Assembly: GCA_002431805.1 (NCBI GenBank)
Contig: DJEE01000122.1
Coordinates: forward strand, 1 to 36,001
From: Eggerthellaceae bacterium UBA5906
Lineage (GTDB): Bacteria > Actinomycetota > Coriobacteriia > Coriobacteriales > Eggerthellaceae
Reading direction: 5' to 3'
Length of the DNA stretch: 36,001 bases
Notes under the pieces: model-generated
Seen by the model: only the letters and a program-made list of their open reading frames with translations
Databases searched by the model: none
What the model was told of the DNA's origin: nothing
Made by a program: the position numbers and the translations under genes
Shown here: positions 32,716 to 36,001 of the stretch, piece after piece
How positions within the stretch are numbered: position 1 is the first letter of the stretch
Layout of the letters: the number at the start of each line of letters is the position of its first letter

Positions 32716-33888
32716 TCAGCAAGCGTGATGCTCCAGCCACGCTTGCGCGCAGGCGGCATAGCCCGTTGCCGCAATCACCAGCTCATCCTCGCTGAAGCGG
32801 ACGTGCGGGGTATGGTGGCCGAACGGTTCGGCAACGTCGGCAGGCTTTGCCCCCAGCATGAAATACGCCGTGGGCACGCGCTGCGCCACGAGCGCGAAGT
32901 CTTCCGATCCCATTGCATGCAGGCCGTCAACAGGATTTACGCCGGGAATGGCCGCGCGCATGGCAGCAAGGCATTCGTCAACGAGGGGCTGGTTGTTGCG
33001 CAGCTCGGGCACGTCGGTTAGCACGTCAAGACGCGCCGTTGCGCGGTATGTTGCCGCCACTGCCGGCACGATCTGCTGGATGCGATGCACCAAAAACGCA
33101 CGCTGATCAGGGTCGAACGCGCGCAGCGTGCCTTCCATAACCGCCTGCTCGGGAATCACGTTCGCCGCATCGCCCGCCTGAAACTTGCCAATGGTCAGCG
33201 CCGCTTCGGCAAACGGCGATTTCTCGCGCGCTATCAGGGTTTCCAGGGCCTCGTGGATTTTTATGGCCACCACAATGGGGTCGATACAGTTCTCTGGCGT
33301 GGAGCCGTGGCCGCCTTTGCCCGTCACCGTAATGCGGAAGCCGAACACCGACGCCATGGTGACGCCGCCGTGCAACACCACCCCTACCGGCGCTTGGCTT
33401 GCCACGTGCATACCCACCGCCGCGTCCACGTGCGGCTGCTCAAGCGCACCTTCGGCAATGGCTGCACGAGCGCCACTGAACGTTTCCTCACCAGGTTGGA
33501 ACAGCAGTTTCACCGTACCTTGAAGCTTTGACTCGCACGCCTTCAGCAACGTGGCGGCACCTAGCAGGCTGGCCGTGTGCAAGTCGTGCCCGCACGCGTG
33601 CATGCAGCCGTTTTGCGAGGCAAACGGCTCGCCCGACTGCTCGCGAATGGGCAGCGCATCCATGTCGGCACGCAGCATAATGCACGGCTTTCCCGCGCCC
33701 AATGTGGCAACAACGCAGTTGCCGTCTACAAGCGTTGTGAATGGAATACCCAGTTCACGAAGGCGTTCTTGCACAAACGCGCTTGTGCGCGGCAGGTGCA
33801 TGTCAACCTCCGGCGCCTGGTGCAGGCTGCGTCGCCATGCCGCCATCCGCGGCTGCAAAGCTTTCGCATCTTCGTAAAGCGTTCCCAT
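32716..33888 (-). CDS. M20-family metal-dependent amidohydrolase (hippurate/IAA-amino-acid hydrolase type)
   Basis: 390 residues. The catalytic domain has LRADMDALPI (72-81), the metal-binding MHACGHD (96-102) with C99 and H101, QPGEE (131-135) with the catalytic and metal Glu pair, GMH (159-161), and the C-terminal FGHHTPHV with the last metal-binding His. The dimerisation domain starts at about 180 (FRITVTGKGGHGSTPENCIDP). The Cys-Gly-His-Asp pattern marks the group that cleaves N-acyl amino acids such as hippurate or indole-acetyl amino acids rather than peptidases like DapE. ATG at 33888 follows GGAGGAGC; an upstream in-frame extension of 33 residues lacks homology. It is cytoplasmic and stands alone between serS and the pot genes. 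Confidence 0.93.
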   Translation of the reverse strand: MGTLYEDAKALQPRMAAWRRSLHQAPEVDMHLPRTSAFVQERLRELGIPFTTLVDGNCVVATLGAGKPCIMLRADMDALPIREQSGEPFASQNGCMHACGHDLHTASLLGAATLLKACESKLQGTVKLLFQPGEETFSGARAAIAEGALEQPHVDAAVGMHVASQAPVGVVLHGGVTMASVFGFRITVTGKGGHGSTPENCIDPIVVAIKIHEALETLIAREKSPFAEAALTIGKFQAGDAANVIPEQAVMEGTLRAFDPDQRAFLVHRIQQIVPAVAATYRATARLDVLTDVPELRNNQPLVDECLAAMRAAIPGVNPVDGLHAMGSEDFALVAQRVPTAYFMLGAKPADVAEPFGHHTPHVRFSEDELVIAATGYAACAQAWLEHHAC

Positions 33889-34382
33889 TAGAGCTCCTCC
33901 CTTTGGTGCTTCTTTCGCAGCAGGTTTCCACCGTTGCTGCCATATTTTGCGATTATGTGTGCCAATGGCGATCCGTTTTCCTTTCACGTGCCACTTTCAG
34001 CCGCTACAACGCCCGAATTGACCGAATTACGCATCATATGTGGCAAAACACGCAAGCCCATACTCCGTCAGCAGCCCGGCAAGCACACACTGTCGCAAAA
34101 TTTGGTAACAACCAGTCCGAACCCGTTTCAGTTTGTCGCGCAAGGCCCCGGCACAACAACATGTTTTGGCGCGAGCGAGCAAATGATCTGACGCCTTCAA
34201 ACGGACAAACGGTTGCGCCTTTCGTGCGTGTTCGGTTTTGCCGATAACTGGTTTGCTGAAATTCGCTTTACCTGATAGCCAATTTCCTACCATTGTAAAC
34301 CTATCTGCGTAGTATGCTATCGAACCGTAATAAATACCTATAGGTTTTCTTGGCATTAAGCCTACCGCAGAGAGGGAACATC
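33889..34382. promoter_or_regulatory. Upstream region of the pot operon, no gene seen
   Basis: 494 bp with short, unconvincing frames only. It is more AT-rich than the genes around it. Near its right end lies a perfect palindrome ACCTATAGGT (34336-34345), about 38 bp before the binding-protein gene, preceded by the -10-like TATGCT (34313-34318). These suggest a regulated promoter of the polyamine transporter; the assignment is weak. Confidence 0.45.
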
Positions 34383-35549
34383 ATGACCGCGTACAATTTT
34401 GAAACCAACGGCCTGCAAACTGCCATGAACGCAGCGCAAGCCAACCAATTTACTCGCCGCCGCTTCTTGCAGCTGCTCGGCGTGGCCGGGCTTTCCGCCT
34501 TGGCTGGCGGATCGCTGGCGGGCTGCGCTGGCGGCAGCTCCACGGCAAGCAGCGACGCCCCGTCCGCCGTGGCCGACCTGGAGCAAACCGACTCCGTCAT
34601 CATTGGCGTGTACTCGGGCGACTGGGAGAAGTCCATCGAGCAGGCCGCGCTCAACGCGTTCGCTGACGAAACGGGCATCGATGTGCAGGTGGTGTCGGGC
34701 GCCGATGCCGAGTGGCTCACGAAGCTGAGCGCCGCGAACGGCAAGAACGTGCCGTACGACCTGCTTATCTTGCAGCCCGACAGCATCCAGAAGGCCATTG
34801 ACGCCAACTTGCTGCAGGACCTGGACGCCGAGCACGTGCCGAACCTGGCCGACCTGTTCGACAGCGTGAAAGAGCGCTTCACCGTGAACGACAAGCTGTA
34901 CGCCGCCGGCTTCTCCATGGGACAGCTGGGCATTGCGTACCGCACCGACAAGGTTGCAACCCCGCCCACCAGCTGGGCCGACCTGTGGGGCGACGAGTAC
35001 GCGAAGAGCCTGGGCATCAGCCCGCTGACGTACAGCGCCGGCCTGCAGTTCTTCTGGAGCCAGACGAAAAAGGGCACGGACATCGACGGCGCGTTCTCGA
35101 AGTTCGAGCAGCTCAAGCCCAACATTTCGTCGTACCCCGACGGCGCAGGCACCATTCAAACGCTGCTGCAGCGCGGAGACGTTGCCGCCGTGCCGTTCTG
35201 GGACGGCCGCGCGTTCGCATGGCAGGCGCAAGGCCAGCCCATCGGGTTTGCCTACCCCACCGACGGCCCCGTGGCAGCCATTGCAAGCTGGGTTATCCCG
35301 CAGGGCGCGCCGAACCTGGCCAACGCCTACCGCCTACTGGACTACCTGTGCCAGCCCGAGCCGCAAAGCAAGTACGCTGACCTGTCGTTCTACGGCATGT
35401 GCAACAAAAATGCTACGTACTCCGACGACTTCCTTGCAAAGGCCCAGGTAGGCGAAGAGTTCTACAGCAAGCTTGACTGGGTTGATTACAGCGTGGCAAC
35501 CCCGAACCTGGCCGATTGGTCCACGCGCTGGCAGCAAATTATGGGGTAA
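34383..35549 (+). CDS. potD: Spermidine/putrescine-type ABC transporter binding protein, Tat lipoprotein
   Basis: 388 residues. The N-terminus carries a twin-arginine motif TRRRFLQLL (24-32), a short hydrophobic stretch and the lipobox SLAGC with Cys48, so it should be exported folded by Tat and lipid-anchored outside the membrane. The mature part matches PotD/PotF-like binding proteins: YSGDWEKSIEQAALNAFADETGI near the start, PYDLLILQPDSIQKAI, GYPAGFSMGQLGIAYRTD-like region, then a typical closing domain. It would bind a polyamine or related small cation for the ABC transporter whose ATPase gene follows 30 bp later. ATG at 34383 has GAGAGGGAA upstream; the frame is open from 34350 but the Tat signal fixes the start. 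Substrate is inferred from the family. Confidence 0.92.
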   Translation: MTAYNFETNGLQTAMNAAQANQFTRRRFLQLLGVAGLSALAGGSLAGCAGGSSTASSDAPSAVADLEQTDSVIIGVYSGDWEKSIEQAALNAFADETGIDVQVVSGADAEWLTKLSAANGKNVPYDLLILQPDSIQKAIDANLLQDLDAEHVPNLADLFDSVKERFTVNDKLYAAGFSMGQLGIAYRTDKVATPPTSWADLWGDEYAKSLGISPLTYSAGLQFFWSQTKKGTDIDGAFSKFEQLKPNISSYPDGAGTIQTLLQRGDVAAVPFWDGRAFAWQAQGQPIGFAYPTDGPVAAIASWVIPQGAPNLANAYRLLDYLCQPEPQSKYADLSFYGMCNKNATYSDDFLAKAQVGEEFYSKLDWVDYSVATPNLADWSTRWQQIMG

Positions 35550-35579
35550 TTGGTTTCGAGGAAAGGTAAGCGTCATCCC

Positions 35580-36001
35580 ATGAGTTTCATCGAGATTCGG
35601 CACGTCACGCATTGCTACGACGGGGGCACCGCCCGCGCGCTTGACGATGTCAACTACAGCATTGAGCGCGGCGAGTTTTTCGCCCTGCTCGGCTCAAGCG
35701 GATGCGGCAAGTCCACGCTGCTGAACATCATCGGCGGCTTTGTGGACCCCACCGCCGGCTCCATCACCGTGGACGGCAACGACATTCTGAGCACGCCGGC
35801 GTACAAGCGCAACATCGGCACCGTGTTCCAAAGCTATGCCCTATTCCCGCACATGACCGTGTTCGACAACGTGGCGTATGGCCTACACCTGAAAACGAAA
35901 GATAAGCAGGCCATTCGTCAACGCGTAGAAGAGTGCTTGGCGCTGGTGCACCTGGAGGACTACGCGCGCCGTCGCCCGCACCAGCTTTCCGGCGGCCAGC
36001 A
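35580..36001 (+). CDS. potA: ABC transporter ATPase, spermidine/putrescine type (5' part)
   Basis: The first 140 codons lie in the window; the gene runs past its right edge. It powers import by the pot-type transporter at the inner face of the membrane. Walker A GSSGCGKSTLL, the Q-loop region VFQSYALFPHMTVFDNVAYGL and the start of the signature QLSGGQ are intact; the Walker B aspartate and the C-terminal regulatory domain lie beyond. GAGGAAAGG lies 14 bases before the ATG, a rather long spacing. The order binding protein then ATPase differs from the usual potABCD; the permease genes are expected downstream. Confidence 0.94.
   Translation, partial: MSFIEIRHVTHCYDGGTARALDDVNYSIERGEFFALLGSSGCGKSTLLNIIGGFVDPTAGSITVDGNDILSTPAYKRNIGTVFQSYALFPHMTVFDNVAYGLHLKTKDKQAIRQRVEECLALVHLEDYARRRPHQLSGGQ

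Noticed and set aside
34027..34356. 109-codon minus-strand frame upstream of the binding-protein gene
   Set aside because: No ribosome binding site, no recognisable motif, and it covers the probable promoter of the pot operon.

Overview
The window looks like chromosome of a high-GC Gram-positive gut anaerobe of the class Coriobacteriia, most likely an Eggerthellaceae relative. The grounds are: an MFS-type 12-helix protein fused to a C-terminal LuxR helix-turn-helix (19097-20560), an expanded family in that group; a very large VWA/isopeptide-repeat wall protein; an archaeal-type class I aldolase; and GC-rich codon use with long antisense shadow frames. The genus cannot be named from sequence alone. 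No tRNA, rRNA, CRISPR array, intact insertion sequence or prophage was seen.

Layout. 1-3166: vitamin B6/PLP block, with pdxS (cut by the window edge), a divergent MocR/PdxR-type regulator and a convergent PLP aminotransferase; the pdxS/regulator gap holds direct and inverted copies of TCTGGTCAT that look like the regulator's operator. 3380-3460: a 26-residue membrane peptide with a leader resembling Firmicutes holin-like type I toxins. 3787-5178: a universal stress protein, a 19-bp palindromic repeat and a TauE/SafE permease. 5368-11381: a six-gene run pxpB-pxpC-accB-accC-DUF1445-pxpA, combining 5-oxoprolinase with a biotin carboxylase and a biotin carrier. PxpB/PxpC are homologous to the carboxyltransferase part of urea carboxylase, so the operon supplies all parts of a split biotin-dependent amide/lactam carboxylase plus PxpA. 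This is the most interesting biochemical proposal in the window.

11503-18696: a 2397-residue surface adhesin on the minus strand (signal peptide, VWA domain with MIDAS motif, about eleven isopeptide-type repeats, LTQTGD sorting signal). It is divergent from the MFS-LuxR gene, and the gap between them holds a perfect 14-bp palindrome. 20711-24404: CstA peptide/pyruvate-type transporter with an upstream uncharacterised gene, then an archaeal-type aldolase. 24615-27795: an envelope-stress-like set of TM2, VTT/TVP38, PRC-barrel and YtxH proteins. 28028-32470: a minus-strand series of serS, a single-pass membrane protein, a protein resembling the N-terminal domain of cyanophycin synthetase, and a D-Ala-D-Ala ligase-like ATP-grasp enzyme lacking a usual metal-binding Asn. 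32716-33888: an M20 amidohydrolase. 34383-36001: the start of a spermidine/putrescine-type ABC transporter operon (Tat lipoprotein binding protein, then the ATPase, cut by the right edge).

At least five likely promoters share the -10 context CGCTAnAAT or CGCTATACT. Intergenic spaces are rich in perfect hairpins, several of them clear Rho-independent terminators and others of unknown function.
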